64,000 bases of DNA from JBBQNY01 sp038330365 (GCA_038330365.1 JBBQNY010000002.1:3497-67496), one strand, 5' to 3'; shown: positions 17,397 through 24,975, counted from the first letter of the stretch. Numbers and translations are program-made. Notes: a model not told the origin generated them from the letters alone.

Positions 17397-18699
17397 CCTG
17401 AGCCGACGGGCGCATCAACTCGTCGAACGGAATATTCTTGTCTTCGGTGCTGGCGTGATCCGCCACCCAGTCGATGACCTGGTCCTCGAGTACGCGATTG
17501 CGCAGTCCCGAGAGCATTTCCTGGTCGCGTGCGTAAAGGTCCACGACTTCCTGGGGATCCTCATAGGTCGATGCGATCGAGAGCAGCATGTCCTGCACGC
17601 GTTGCGAGTCGATCTGGATGCCGTTCTGGCGTGCCAGTTCGCTCAGCAACACGAACGCGCGTACGCGCTGGCGGGCTGCAGGCAGCAGCGCCTCCTCGCT
17701 CGGCAAACCGGAAGCATCCTCCTGCCGCTGCTTCGCCTGCTGCAGCTGGCCCTGGTGCAGGGCACGCGCTTCGGACTGCACCATCGATTCAGGAACCTCG
17801 ACGTCGGCATAAGCCACGAGCAACTTCTCGATGGTCTGACCCTTCAGCCGCGAGCGCAGCGCATTGCCGAGCTCGCGATCGAGGTTTGCGCGCACATCCT
17901 TGCGGAACTGCTCCATGCCACCCGCGGTGACGCCGAAACTGGTCGCGAAAGATTCGTCGGCATCGGGCAGCAGCATTTCCTGCACGCGCAATACCGAAAA
18001 ACTCACCTTTGCGGGCTTGCCCGCCATCGCCGGCTCGCGAAACTCCGCCGGCAATGTCACGTCCACGCTCGAGGATTCGCCGGCTGCAAGCCCGACGAGC
18101 CCGGTCTCCACTTCCGGGAACATCGCGTTGGACCCGATCACCGTACCCGCGCGTTCGTCGTCTGAGGCAGGGAATCGCGCATCATCCTGCTCGACGCGAT
18201 AGCTGAACATGACGAGATCGCCGACCGCCGCTGCGCGCTCGACCGAACGCCACTCGCGGCGCTGGTGACGCAGCGTCTCGATCATGCGGTCCACGTCCTG
18301 TTCGCGCACTTCGGACTTGGGACGCTCAATTGAAAGCGATGCCACGTCGATGGTGTCGAGTTCCGGCATCACGTCGAAGGTGGCGGTGAATTCGAACTCG
18401 CCATCTTTTGATCCGGACGTCGAAATGCGCGGCGGCGCCGCCGGCCGCAGTTTCTGTTCAGCCACCGCCTGCTGGAAGCTGGAGCCAATCACGTCGCCCA
18501 TGATCTCATTGCGAACCTGGGCGCCGAAGCGCTGCTCGATGACCTTGGGCGGAATCTTGCCGGGGCGGAAGCCTTTCATCCGCACCGTTCGACCCATTTC
18601 GCGCATGCGATCCCGGACTCGGGACTCGACGCGCTCGGACGGCACTCGCACCGTGAGCTTGCGCCCGAGCGCGCCTGTGTTCTCGACGGAAACCTGCAT
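17392..18699 (-). CDS. tig: Trigger factor, ribosome-associated chaperone
   Basis: This 435-aa protein binds the ribosome exit tunnel and shields nascent chains. The N-terminal ribosome-binding signature reads GFRPGKIPPKVIEQRFG. A central FKBP-like isomerase domain follows (GDLVMFSYRVEQDDARFP... ETGLVGLAAGESS). The C-terminal helical chaperone arms end near VIDWVADHA. Start MQVSVENTGALGRKLTV at 18699 fits the family; the frame opens 210 bases further upstream only by chance. First gene of the tig-clpP-clpX-lon series. Confidence 0.96.
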   Translation of the reverse strand: MQVSVENTGALGRKLTVRVPSERVESRVRDRMREMGRTVRMKGFRPGKIPPKVIEQRFGAQVRNEIMGDVIGSSFQQAVAEQKLRPAAPPRISTSGSKDGEFEFTATFDVMPELDTIDVASLSIERPKSEVREQDVDRMIETLRHQRREWRSVERAAAVGDLVMFSYRVEQDDARFPASDDERAGTVIGSNAMFPEVETGLVGLAAGESSSVDVTLPAEFREPAMAGKPAKVSFSVLRVQEMLLPDADESFATSFGVTAGGMEQFRKDVRANLDRELGNALRSRLKGQTIEKLLVAYADVEVPESMVQSEARALHQGQLQQAKQRQEDASGLPSEEALLPAARQRVRAFVLLSELARQNGIQIDSQRVQDMLLSIASTYEDPQEVVDLYARDQEMLSGLRNRVLEDQVIDWVADHASTEDKNIPFDELMRPSAQA

Positions 18700-18879
18700 T
18701 GAAGATCCTCTGCGGAGCCGGGTTGGACCCGGATGGAAAATTAGCCGCGCATTATCGCGCGAACCGGGCTCGGTTGCGAACCTGTGTTTGTGGGCGTGAG
18801 GAACCGGAATTTCGCGGGGTAAAACCTCGCCAAGGCAATGTTCGCAGCGCCTGGTGACTCGTATCGCCAGGGCTCCCTG

Positions 18880-18965
18880 TGGTGCGAAAGGCGGGACTCG
18901 AACCCGCACGGGGGTTACCCGCTGGAACCTAAATCCAGTGCGTCTACCAGTTCCGCCACTTTCGC
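18880..18965 (-). tRNA. tRNA-Leu (TAG)
   Basis: An 86-nt class II tRNA with a long variable arm. Acceptor GCGAAAG pairs with CTTTCGC, ACCA is encoded, and the anticodon loop TTTAGGT gives anticodon TAG. Last tRNA of the array, upstream of tig. Confidence 0.95.
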
Positions 18966-19045
18966 GCGGGGCGATGATAGCGGGGTGCGCCGCGCAAGAG
19001 TCGGACGCCCTGAGATCGCGGCCCCGCGAGCACCGCGGGGAGGGA

Positions 19046-19121
19046 TGGTGGGCCGTGTAGGATTCGAACCTACGACCTATTGATTAAGAGTCAACTGCTC
19101 TACCAACTGAGCTAACGGCCC
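19046..19121 (-). tRNA. tRNA-Lys (CTT)
   Basis: A 76-nt cloverleaf. Acceptor GGGCCGT pairs with ACGGCCC, ACCA encoded; the anticodon loop CTCTTAA gives anticodon CTT. Confidence 0.95.
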
Positions 19122-19342
19122 GACTTTTTGTCAAACATCGCACATCCGGTGCGAGTTTGACGGCGGCGTTCGCGGTGCACGCCCGCATACGCCTTGCGCC
19201 TCCGCGTGCGACCCATCCGTGGGTCGCCTCCTGCGACCTCCACTCCGCAAATCCTGTGCGAACTTGACGACGCGACTCAACCTGCGCACTTCCTGTGCCG
19301 TCTTGTCACGGGCAACGCAGCGTTGCCGCGTAGCCATTGAAT
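19122..19342. repeat. tRNA spacer with hairpins and a degenerate direct repeat
   Basis: The 221-base spacer between tRNA-Lys and tRNA-His has an imperfect 13-bp inverted repeat (GTCAAAC-a-TCGCAC / GTGCGAGTTTGAC, about 19128-19157). It also has a perfect 8-bp hairpin GCGACCCA-tccg-TGGGTCGC (19208-19227). A degenerate 22-base direct repeat occurs at 19144-19165 and 19251-19272, with a weaker third copy near 19286. None has a T-tract. They may be processing structures or relics; no gene is supported. Confidence 0.5.
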
Positions 19343-19419
19343 TGGGGTGGATGATGGGATTCGAACCCACGACAACCGGAATCACAATCCGGGACTCTAA
19401 CCAACTGAGCTACACCCAC
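19343..19419 (-). tRNA. tRNA-His (GTG)
   Basis: A 77-nt cloverleaf with encoded CCCA. The anticodon loop TTGTGAT gives GTG. The base just upstream (19420) encodes the extra G at position -1 that pairs with C73, the tRNA-His identity element. Confidence 0.95.
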
Positions 19420-19520
19420 CATGGACCGCAGAATAACAAAACCGGGAGCGTCTCCCGGAGCGGATCATCCCCGACCGGCGAGAGATCGCCGCACTCATGT
19501 CACTCATCCGACTTCGAATC

Positions 19521-19597
19521 TGGCGCGCCCGACAGGAATCGAACCTGTAACCACCGGCTTAGAAGGCCGGTGCTCTATCCAGTTGAGCTACGGGCGC
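19521..19597 (-). tRNA. tRNA-Arg (TCT)
   Basis: A 77-nt cloverleaf. Acceptor GCGCCCG pairs with CGGGCGC, GCCA encoded; the anticodon loop CTTCTAA gives TCT. Confidence 0.95.
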
Positions 19598-19663
19598 GAG
19601 GCTTGCCGATTCTCGCACCGATTGCCGCTCCGCCGGCCCGCGCCGCCGAAGCGGCTGCAGACT

Positions 19664-19740
19664 TGGTCGGGGTAGGGGGATTCGAACCCACGACCCCCTG
19701 CTCCCAAAGCAGGTGCGCTACCAGGCTGCGCTATACCCCG
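19664..19740 (-). tRNA. tRNA-Pro (TGG)
   Basis: A 77-nt cloverleaf. Acceptor CGGGGTA pairs with TACCCCG, ACCA encoded; the anticodon loop TTTGGGA gives TGG. First tRNA of the Pro-Arg-His-Lys-Leu array. Confidence 0.95.
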
Positions 19741-19781
19741 TGATCCCGACGACGCGGCAAGCCGCAGCACCGGGGGGCGGC

Positions 19782-19810
19782 ATGGTACGTCCGCCACTGC
19801 GGAGGGTCAA
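19782..19810 (-). promoter_or_regulatory. Sigma-70 promoter of the tRNA array, GC-rich discriminator
   Basis: Minus strand TTGACC (19805-19810), 17 bases, TACCAT (19782-19787), followed by GCCGCCCCCC. A GC-rich discriminator is the hallmark of stringently controlled stable-RNA promoters. Initiation near 19775 would give a 35-base leader to tRNA-Pro. Confidence 0.75.
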
Positions 19811-19858
19811 TGCAAAACACAACCGCCGCCGGAATCAGTTGCCGCATCGACCGGCGGT

Positions 19859-20731
19859 TCACACAGCCTGGCGCAACGCAGCGATACGCTCGGCGAGCGG
19901 CGGATGCGTCATGAACAGGCGCTTGAAGCCCGATTCGACGTGGCCGGAAACTCCGAGTGCGGCGACTTCCTTGGGCAGAGCGGTCTGGTTGTGGTTGACG
20001 GCCAGGCGTTCGAGCGCGGCAATCATCTTCTGGCGCCCGGCAAGCGACGCGCCGCCCTCGTCCGCGCGGAACTCGCGGCGTCGTGAGAACCACATCACGA
20101 TCATCGAGGCGAACAGGCCGAACACAACCTGCAGGATCATGACAACGGCGAAATAGGCGATCCCGCCGCCGCCCTCGCGGCCACCGCGGAGCGCGCCGTC
20201 GACCACCGAACCGATGATCCGCGCCAGGAAAATCACAAACGTGTTGAGCACGCCCTGGATCAGGGTCAGCGTCACCATGTCGCCGTTGGCGACGTGGCTG
20301 ATTTCGTGGCCGAGAACCGCCTCGGCCTCGTCGCGGCTCATATTGGCGAGCAGCCCGGAACTGACCGCCACCAGGGCATTGTCGCGGCGCATGCCGGTCG
20401 CAAATGCATTGACGTCCGGTGCGTCGTAAACCGCAACTTCGGGCATGCCAATGCCGGCAGCCTCAGCCTGGCGGCGGACCGTCTCGAGCAGCCAGCGTTC
20501 GGTGTCGTTGCGCGGCTCTCCGATGACCTTGGCGCCCGTGCTTCGCTTGGCCATCCACTTCGAAATCGCCAGTGAAATGAAGGCACCACCCATGCCGAAC
20601 ACCGCGGCCATGACCAGCAGCCCTGTGGTGTTACCCAACTGGATACCAAAATAGACCTGGGCGATCTGCATCACGAAGCCGAGCAGGATCAGCACTGCAA
20701 AGTTGGTGCCGAGCAGAAGCAGTACGCGCAT
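19859..20731 (-). CDS. htpX: Membrane zinc metalloprotease HtpX
   Basis: This 290-aa inner-membrane protease degrades misfolded membrane proteins and works alongside FtsH. Zinc motif HEISH in VLGHEISHVANGDM, with a downstream Glu in SRRREFRADEGGASLAGR. Hydrophobic segments lie near residues 5-25, 35-55, 155-175 and 195-215 (approximate). The ATG at 20731 has AGGAGA 6-7 bases upstream. An RpoH-like promoter precedes it; htpX is heat-inducible in E. coli. Confidence 0.95.
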   Translation of the reverse strand: MRVLLLLGTNFAVLILLGFVMQIAQVYFGIQLGNTTGLLVMAAVFGMGGAFISLAISKWMAKRSTGAKVIGEPRNDTERWLLETVRRQAEAAGIGMPEVAVYDAPDVNAFATGMRRDNALVAVSSGLLANMSRDEAEAVLGHEISHVANGDMVTLTLIQGVLNTFVIFLARIIGSVVDGALRGGREGGGGIAYFAVVMILQVVFGLFASMIVMWFSRRREFRADEGGASLAGRQKMIAALERLAVNHNQTALPKEVAALGVSGHVESGFKRLFMTHPPLAERIAALRQAV

Positions 20732-20780
20732 CGAACGATCTCCTGAAAGGGTTGCGGCTTTGTACCGCACGTTGGCATTG

Positions 20781-20805
20781 TCGGGGCAACGCACCGTGAA
20801 TCAAG
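20781..20805 (-). promoter_or_regulatory. Candidate sigma-32 promoter of htpX
   Basis: Minus strand CTTGAT (20800-20805), 13 bases, CCCCGA (20781-20786). It matches CTTGAA-CCCCAT at 10 of 12 positions and lies 50 bases from the start codon, a geometry like that at lon. Confidence 0.5.
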
Positions 20806-20889
20806 TCATCGATTCGATGTCGGTCTGCTGCCACCCTCAGCCCCGCGAGAATGCGGGCCTGCCCGCGGGCGGGCCTGAGCTGCGAACAT

Positions 20890-21798
20890 ATGGCCATGCG
20901 GGAGACTTCAAGTCACGCCATCGGCCGGTTCGCCCCCTCCCCCACCGGCGCATTGCATTTCGGCTCGCTCATGGTCGCGCTCGGCAGCTGGCTGCACGTT
21001 CGCGCCGGTGGTGGCAAGTGGCTGGTACGAATGGAGGACCTGGATCGCAGTCGCTGTCTACCGGGGCTGACGGAGGAAATGCTGTCCACCTTGCACGCCC
21101 ACGGCCTCGCATCGGACTTGCAGGTCGTGCATCAGAGTGACGACCGGACCCGGTTCGACAACGCCCTGGCACAACTCGTGGCGCAGGGTCACGCTTTTGC
21201 CTGCCACTGCAGTCGTCGCGATGTCCTGCGCTCGGGTGGAGTGCATCGGCATTGCGTGCACCAGACGCCACGCTCATCCGCAGGCACGGCAGAGCCGAGC
21301 TGGCGCTTCCGCGCTCCCGAGTCTCTCGTCGAATTCGAAGACCGGCTGCAAGGACCGCAGCGCCAGAACGTGGCGCAGACCACCGGCGACTTCGTGATTC
21401 GACGGTCGAACGGCGAATACACCTACCAGCTGGCCACCGTGATCGACGATGCGTCTCAATGCATCACCGAGGTCGTGCGTGGCGGCGACCTTCTCGATTC
21501 GACGCCACGCCAGATACTGCTGCAGCGGGCGCTCGGCCTGCCGCAACCCGACTATGCTCATCTTCCGATGATCGTCGACATCCGCGGTGTCAAGCTTTCC
21601 AAGCAGGCGCGGAGTGCTCCTGTTGACCCGGGGAATCCTCTGCCGGGGTTGCGTGCGGCACTTGCCGTGCTGGGCCAGCAGGTTGACCGGACGGCCCGGG
21701 ACGCGCCCGAACTGCTGTCCGCCGCGCTTGCACAATTCGACTTCGCTGCACTGCCGCATGCTTCCACCCTGCCCGCACCGCAATACTGCATCGCCTGA
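20890..21798 (+). CDS. gluQ: Glutamyl-Q tRNA(Asp) synthetase
   Basis: This 302-aa GluRS-like protein lacks the anticodon-binding half. It attaches glutamate to queuosine in the wobble position of tRNA(Asp). Features: IGRFAPSPTGALHFGSL (HIGH-type signature), MEDLDRSRC, zinc-site CHCSRRDVLRS...HRHC and VKLSKQ (KMSKS-type). The ATG at 20890 precedes the conserved strand by 13 residues; an earlier in-frame start has no homology. Upstream DNA is shared with the divergent htpX promoter. queG, a queuosine synthesis gene, occurs at 62.5 kb. Confidence 0.92.
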   Translation: MAMRETSSHAIGRFAPSPTGALHFGSLMVALGSWLHVRAGGGKWLVRMEDLDRSRCLPGLTEEMLSTLHAHGLASDLQVVHQSDDRTRFDNALAQLVAQGHAFACHCSRRDVLRSGGVHRHCVHQTPRSSAGTAEPSWRFRAPESLVEFEDRLQGPQRQNVAQTTGDFVIRRSNGEYTYQLATVIDDASQCITEVVRGGDLLDSTPRQILLQRALGLPQPDYAHLPMIVDIRGVKLSKQARSAPVDPGNPLPGLRAALAVLGQQVDRTARDAPELLSAALAQFDFAALPHASTLPAPQYCIA

Positions 21799-21888
21799 GC
21801 CCGCGTGATCGCTGCCCCCCCCCGGGCACTCGAATGCAGGTCTCTTTTGTACTTCCGTTTGCAACCGCCATTCACCAAGGAGAATCCC

Positions 21889-22629
21889 ATGCAGTCACGC
21901 GTCGCTCTGGTCACCGGAGGCACCGGTGGAATCGGCACCGCCATCGTCCGCCATCTCGCCGGGCAGGGTCATCGTGTCGCGACCAACTATCGCGACGAGG
22001 CCAAGGCGAAAGCCTGGCAGGCCGACCTCAAGTCCAAGGGAGTCAACGTTGAAATCGTCAAGGGCGATGTCGGCGACGTCGACGAATCGCAGGCGATGAT
22101 CGCCGGGGTCGAGAAGGCGCTTGGGCCGGTTGAAATTCTCGTCAACAATGCGGGCATCACGCGCGATACAACCTTTCATCGCATGTCGCCGCAGCAGTGG
22201 CAGGACGTCATCAATACCAACCTCAACTCCTGCTACAACGTGACGCGTCCGGTCATTGAATCGATGCGCGACGGCAAGTGGGGGCGCATCGTCCAGATCA
22301 GTTCGATCAACGGTCAGAAGGGCCAGTACGGCCAGGCCAACTACGCCGCTGCCAAGGCGGGAATGCACGGCTTCACGATCTCGCTGGCACAGGAAAACGC
22401 CAAGTTCGGCATCACCGTCAACACGGTGTCGCCCGGCTACATCGCGACCGACATGGTGATGGCGGTGCCCGAGGAGGTACGCGCGAAAATCGTCGCGCAA
22501 ATCCCTACCGGGCGTCTGGGCGAACCGAGCGAGATCGCGTACGCCGTGGCCTTCCTGACCGATGATCAGGCAGGCTGGATAACCGGAGCAAACCTGTCCG
22601 CCAATGGCGGGCACTACATGGGCTGGTGA
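21889..22629 (+). CDS. phaB: Acetoacetyl-CoA reductase (PhaB-type SDR), copy 1
   Basis: This 246-aa NADPH-dependent short-chain dehydrogenase is expected to reduce acetoacetyl-CoA to (R)-3-hydroxybutyryl-CoA, the PHA monomer. It has the TGGTGGIG nucleotide loop, NNAGITRDTTFHRM, Ser in QISSINGQKGQ, YAAAK with the catalytic Tyr/Lys, and VSPGYIATDMV. PhaB-type signatures (ITRD, NGQKGQYGQ) distinguish it from FabG. ATG 21889 has AAGGAGA upstream. A very similar gene lies at 23405, on the other side of phaR. No phaA thiolase is in the window. Confidence 0.9.
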   Translation: MQSRVALVTGGTGGIGTAIVRHLAGQGHRVATNYRDEAKAKAWQADLKSKGVNVEIVKGDVGDVDESQAMIAGVEKALGPVEILVNNAGITRDTTFHRMSPQQWQDVINTNLNSCYNVTRPVIESMRDGKWGRIVQISSINGQKGQYGQANYAAAKAGMHGFTISLAQENAKFGITVNTVSPGYIATDMVMAVPEEVRAKIVAQIPTGRLGEPSEIAYAVAFLTDDQAGWITGANLSANGGHYMGW

Positions 22630-22643
22630 GCTGGATGATCGAG

Positions 22644-22667
22644 GCCGACCCTCGGCCCAGGGTCGGT
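22644..22667. other. Hairpin between phaB copy 1 and phaR
   Basis: A 9-bp stem (GCCGACCCT / AGGGTCGGT, one G-T pair) with 6-base loop begins 15 bases after the phaB stop. No T-tract follows, so it may act as an mRNA-end stabiliser or a Rho-linked structure. Confidence 0.4.
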
Positions 22668-22814
22668 CGTGAAATCCGCGCCGCGTCGCCGGCCGCTCGC
22701 TGCGCGGTGGCGCCGACTTCGACGGGGACCGTGAAGGTTCCTCTGATTCAGTGCGTCGCGGCAACGCCGCGCACTCGGATTGGCCGCGTGTGGCGACTCT
22801 GTTAGCGTTCACGC

Positions 22815-23312
22815 ATGGAAGAGCCACGCATCATCAAGAAGTATCCGAACCGGCGACTCTATGACGCGGAGATCTCCAGCTACATCACGCTTGAGGATGT
22901 GCGACAGCTGGTGGTGGATGGGCATCCCTTCCTGGTGCGCGATGCCAAGTCCGGTGAGGATCTGACGCGCACCGTGCTGCTCCAGATCATCGCCGAGCAC
23001 GAAGAGCGCGGGCAGCCTATGTTCTCCACGAATCTGCTGTCGCAAATCATCCGTTTCTATGGCGACTCATTGCAGGGCCTCATGGGCACCTACCTCGAGC
23101 GCTCCATGGATACGTTCGTTTCGCAGCAGCAGCAGTTCCGCAGCCAGTTGAACGACATGCTGGGCAAGACGCCCTGGGACATGTTCAACGACATGACGGA
23201 TCGAAACCTGCAGGTGTGGAAATCGATGCAGGAGCAATTCCTGTCTGCCGCATCGCCGCCTGGCTCGTCGCCGCCTTCGCCAAAATCCGGCAAGTCCAGC
23301 TCCGATTCCTGA
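22815..23312 (+). CDS. phaR: Polyhydroxyalkanoate synthesis repressor PhaR
   Basis: This 165-aa protein has the N-terminal PHA accumulation regulator DNA-binding domain (IIKKYPNRRLYDAEISSYITLEDVRQLV) and the following PHB_acc region (MFSTNLLSQIIRFYGDSLQGLMGTYLERSMDTF). PhaR proteins bind operators of phasin and PHA genes and release them when they bind nascent granules. The C-terminus is Ser/Pro-rich. It sits between two PhaB-type genes. Two matching palindromes near phaE and the second phaB are likely targets. Confidence 0.93.
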   Translation: MEEPRIIKKYPNRRLYDAEISSYITLEDVRQLVVDGHPFLVRDAKSGEDLTRTVLLQIIAEHEERGQPMFSTNLLSQIIRFYGDSLQGLMGTYLERSMDTFVSQQQQFRSQLNDMLGKTPWDMFNDMTDRNLQVWKSMQEQFLSAASPPGSSPPSPKSGKSSSDS

Positions 23313-23332
23313 AGCATTACGGCTCGCTGCGA

Positions 23333-23360
23333 TTGACACTCGCGCAATCGCGCCCATAAC
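23333..23360 (+). promoter_or_regulatory. Sigma-70 promoter of phaB copy 2
   Basis: Perfect -35 TTGACA (23333-23338), 16 bases, CATAAC (23355-23360). Initiation near 23367 would fall just before the palindrome at 23370-23386 and about 38 bases before the start codon. Confidence 0.65.
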
Positions 23361-23369
23361 ATCGGCGGT

Positions 23370-23386
23370 TTGCTGCGTCGCAGCAA
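23370..23386. promoter_or_regulatory. Candidate PhaR operator at phaB copy 2
   Basis: A perfect palindrome, TTGCTGCG-T-CGCAGCAA, containing CTGC-N3-GCAG, the motif reported for PhaR of Paracoccus/Rhodobacter type. It lies at the predicted transcription start. It shares TGCTGC-N2-Y-GCARCA with the site upstream of phaE. Confidence 0.6.
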
Positions 23387-23404
23387 GCTTTTTCGGAACT
23401 CGGT

Positions 23405-24157
23405 ATGCCTCAAGACTCACGCGTCGCAATCGTCACCGGTGGCATCGGTGGCCTCGGTACTTCCATGTGTCTCGCTCTTGCACAGGCTGGACGCCGGGTG
23501 ATCGCGGCGGATCTTTTGACCCGCGAGGAGCGTATTCCGGAATTCAAGCGCGAGATGGCGGCGTTTGGCGACCTGGTCGGGTTTGAGCCCGTCGACGTCA
23601 GCGACGGGGAATCCTGCGCCGGATTGGTGCAGCGCGTCACGGACCGTTACGGCCCCGTGGACATCCTCGTGAACGCCGCAGGGATCACGCGCGACGCGAC
23701 GCTGCGCAAGATGACGCCGTCCCAGTGGACCGACGTGATGCGCGTCAATCTGGACTCGGTCTTCAACCTGTGCCGACTGGTCATCGACGGCATGACGGAA
23801 CGTGGGTTCGGGCGCATCGTGAACATCTCGTCGGTCAACGGCCAGACCGGGCAGTTTGGCCAGACCAACTACTCGGCTGCCAAGGCCGGCATGCATGGCT
23901 TCACGATGGCGTTGGCGCGAGAAGTTGCCCGCAAGGGCGTGACCGTCAACAGTGTGAGCCCTGGCTACTGCGAAACGGCCCTGGTCATGAAGGTGCCGGA
24001 GGACGTTCGCGAAAAAATCCTGGCGAACGTTCCGGTCGGTCGTCTCGGCAAGCCGAGCGAGATTGCGCGCACCGTGGAGTTCCTGACGGCGGACGAGGCC
24101 GGCTTCATCACGGGGGCGAATATCCCGGTCAACGGCGGACTGTTCATCAGCTTCTAG
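23405..24157 (+). CDS. phaB: Acetoacetyl-CoA reductase (PhaB-type SDR), copy 2
   Basis: This 250-aa SDR has TGGIGGLG, NAAGITRDATLRKM, ISSVNGQTGQFGQ, YSAAK (catalytic Tyr/Lys) and VSPGYCETALVM. It has the same PhaB-type signatures as copy 1 and is clearly related along its length. Expected reaction: acetoacetyl-CoA to (R)-3-hydroxybutyryl-CoA. It has its own promoter with a PhaR-type palindrome, unlike copy 1. Differences at TDMVM versus ETALVM near the substrate lid could mean different chain length or cofactor preference. Confidence 0.88.
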   Translation: MPQDSRVAIVTGGIGGLGTSMCLALAQAGRRVIAADLLTREERIPEFKREMAAFGDLVGFEPVDVSDGESCAGLVQRVTDRYGPVDILVNAAGITRDATLRKMTPSQWTDVMRVNLDSVFNLCRLVIDGMTERGFGRIVNISSVNGQTGQFGQTNYSAAKAGMHGFTMALAREVARKGVTVNSVSPGYCETALVMKVPEDVREKILANVPVGRLGKPSEIARTVEFLTADEAGFITGANIPVNGGLFISF

Positions 24158-24461
24158 GAAACACGCGCACCTGCGTCGCAGGCAGCAAGCCCAACGCCCC
24201 CTGCTCGTGTAGGAGCGCGCTCGCGCGCGGTGGCGCCATCTTGAGACGGTGCGCGGTACATGCTCTGGCATCACGCCATCGCGCGCGAGCACGCTCCGAT
24301 AAGAGCCCTGCAATGCCCCCTGCTCGTGTAGGAGCGTGCTTGTGCGCGATGGCGCAATGCACAGCCTTGCCGCGCGCTCCGATCCGCCATGACGCCATCG
24401 CGCGCGAGCGCGCTCCTACAAAAGATTTTTGGTCCCGCCGACGAAGTCGAAGTGGAAGCTC
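24158..24461. repeat. REP-like palindrome array, two head-to-head pairs
   Basis: The 304 bases between the convergent phaB copy 2 and the unknown gene hold four related units. Direct units lie at about 24197-24237 and 24315-24355 (CTGCTCGTGTAGGAGCGYGCT...). Inverted units lie at about 24270-24303 and 24389-24421 (...GCGCGAGCRCGCTCC...). They form two pairs with a period of about 118 bases. A degenerate fifth piece (AGCTCCTAC) lies near 24458-24466. GTAGGAGCG-type palindromes are typical REP elements of xanthomonads and pseudomonads. No gene is present here. Confidence 0.8.
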
Positions 24462-24920
24462 CTACGTGGTGCGCCTGGGCCACCAGCCTGCGCCGGTGAC
24501 GGCGTAGCGATCCGCGGCGCGCTCGAAAGGGTTGCGGGCCGATACGCCCCCGCACGCGAGATAAACCGGCAGGAACAGCGGCCCCAGCACCATGTACTGG
24601 AAGACATGCGCGCGTTCGTGATCCACGAAGCGCGGATCGCGCGCGATGGTGCAGCCTTCGACCGGACCGTACACCCCGCAGGGCGCGTCGAGCGACTCTC
24701 CGCTGTGCACGATGCAGTTGCCGAAAGTGATCGCGCCGCCCGGACCCCATGGCCATCTGCAGAACTCGATGGCAAAGGCGTCAGGGCTCCAGCGGATGCG
24801 GGCCCCGCCCGCGCATCCGACCAGACCGACTGCGAGACCGATCAGCGTGTTCGGCAGAGTCCAGAGCGCGCCGGCTGCGATTCCAGCACGCGCCAGTCCG
24901 CTCTTGAACGTCAAAGGCAT
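24462..24920 (-). CDS. Conserved protein of unknown function, membrane-associated, HERAH motif
   Basis: This 152-aa protein starts MPLTFKSGLARAG (GGAAG 8 bases upstream). An N-terminal hydrophobic stretch (LWTLPNTLIGLAVGLVGCAGG) could be a signal anchor. The middle has GPGGAITFGNCIVHSG. The C-terminal half has DHERAHVFQYMVLGPLFLPVYLACGG and NPFERAADRYA. His-Glu-x-x-His followed by Glu in FERAAD resembles the zinc-ligand order of small metallopeptidase-like folds, but activity is unproven. It precedes no obvious partner; phaC is upstream on the same strand with a 55-base gap, so co-transcription with phaEC is possible. Confidence 0.75.
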   Translation of the reverse strand: MPLTFKSGLARAGIAAGALWTLPNTLIGLAVGLVGCAGGARIRWSPDAFAIEFCRWPWGPGGAITFGNCIVHSGESLDAPCGVYGPVEGCTIARDPRFVDHERAHVFQYMVLGPLFLPVYLACGGVSARNPFERAADRYAVTGAGWWPRRTT

Positions 24921-24975
24921 TGCGCGCTTCCGCAACACTCAGGCGAAGCGCGCGGTGCTCGGCAGGACCGCTCGA

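Noticed and set aside
21815..21823. A run of nine C before phaB copy 1, possible phase-variation tract
   Set aside because: It is outside any coding frame and 66 bases before the start codon, with no promoter spacing that it would alter; sequencing error is also possible.
24197..24421. Possible CRISPR array, from regularly repeated units
   Set aside because: Units alternate in orientation, spacers are not unique, and there are only four copies; this fits REP-type elements, and no cas gene is near.
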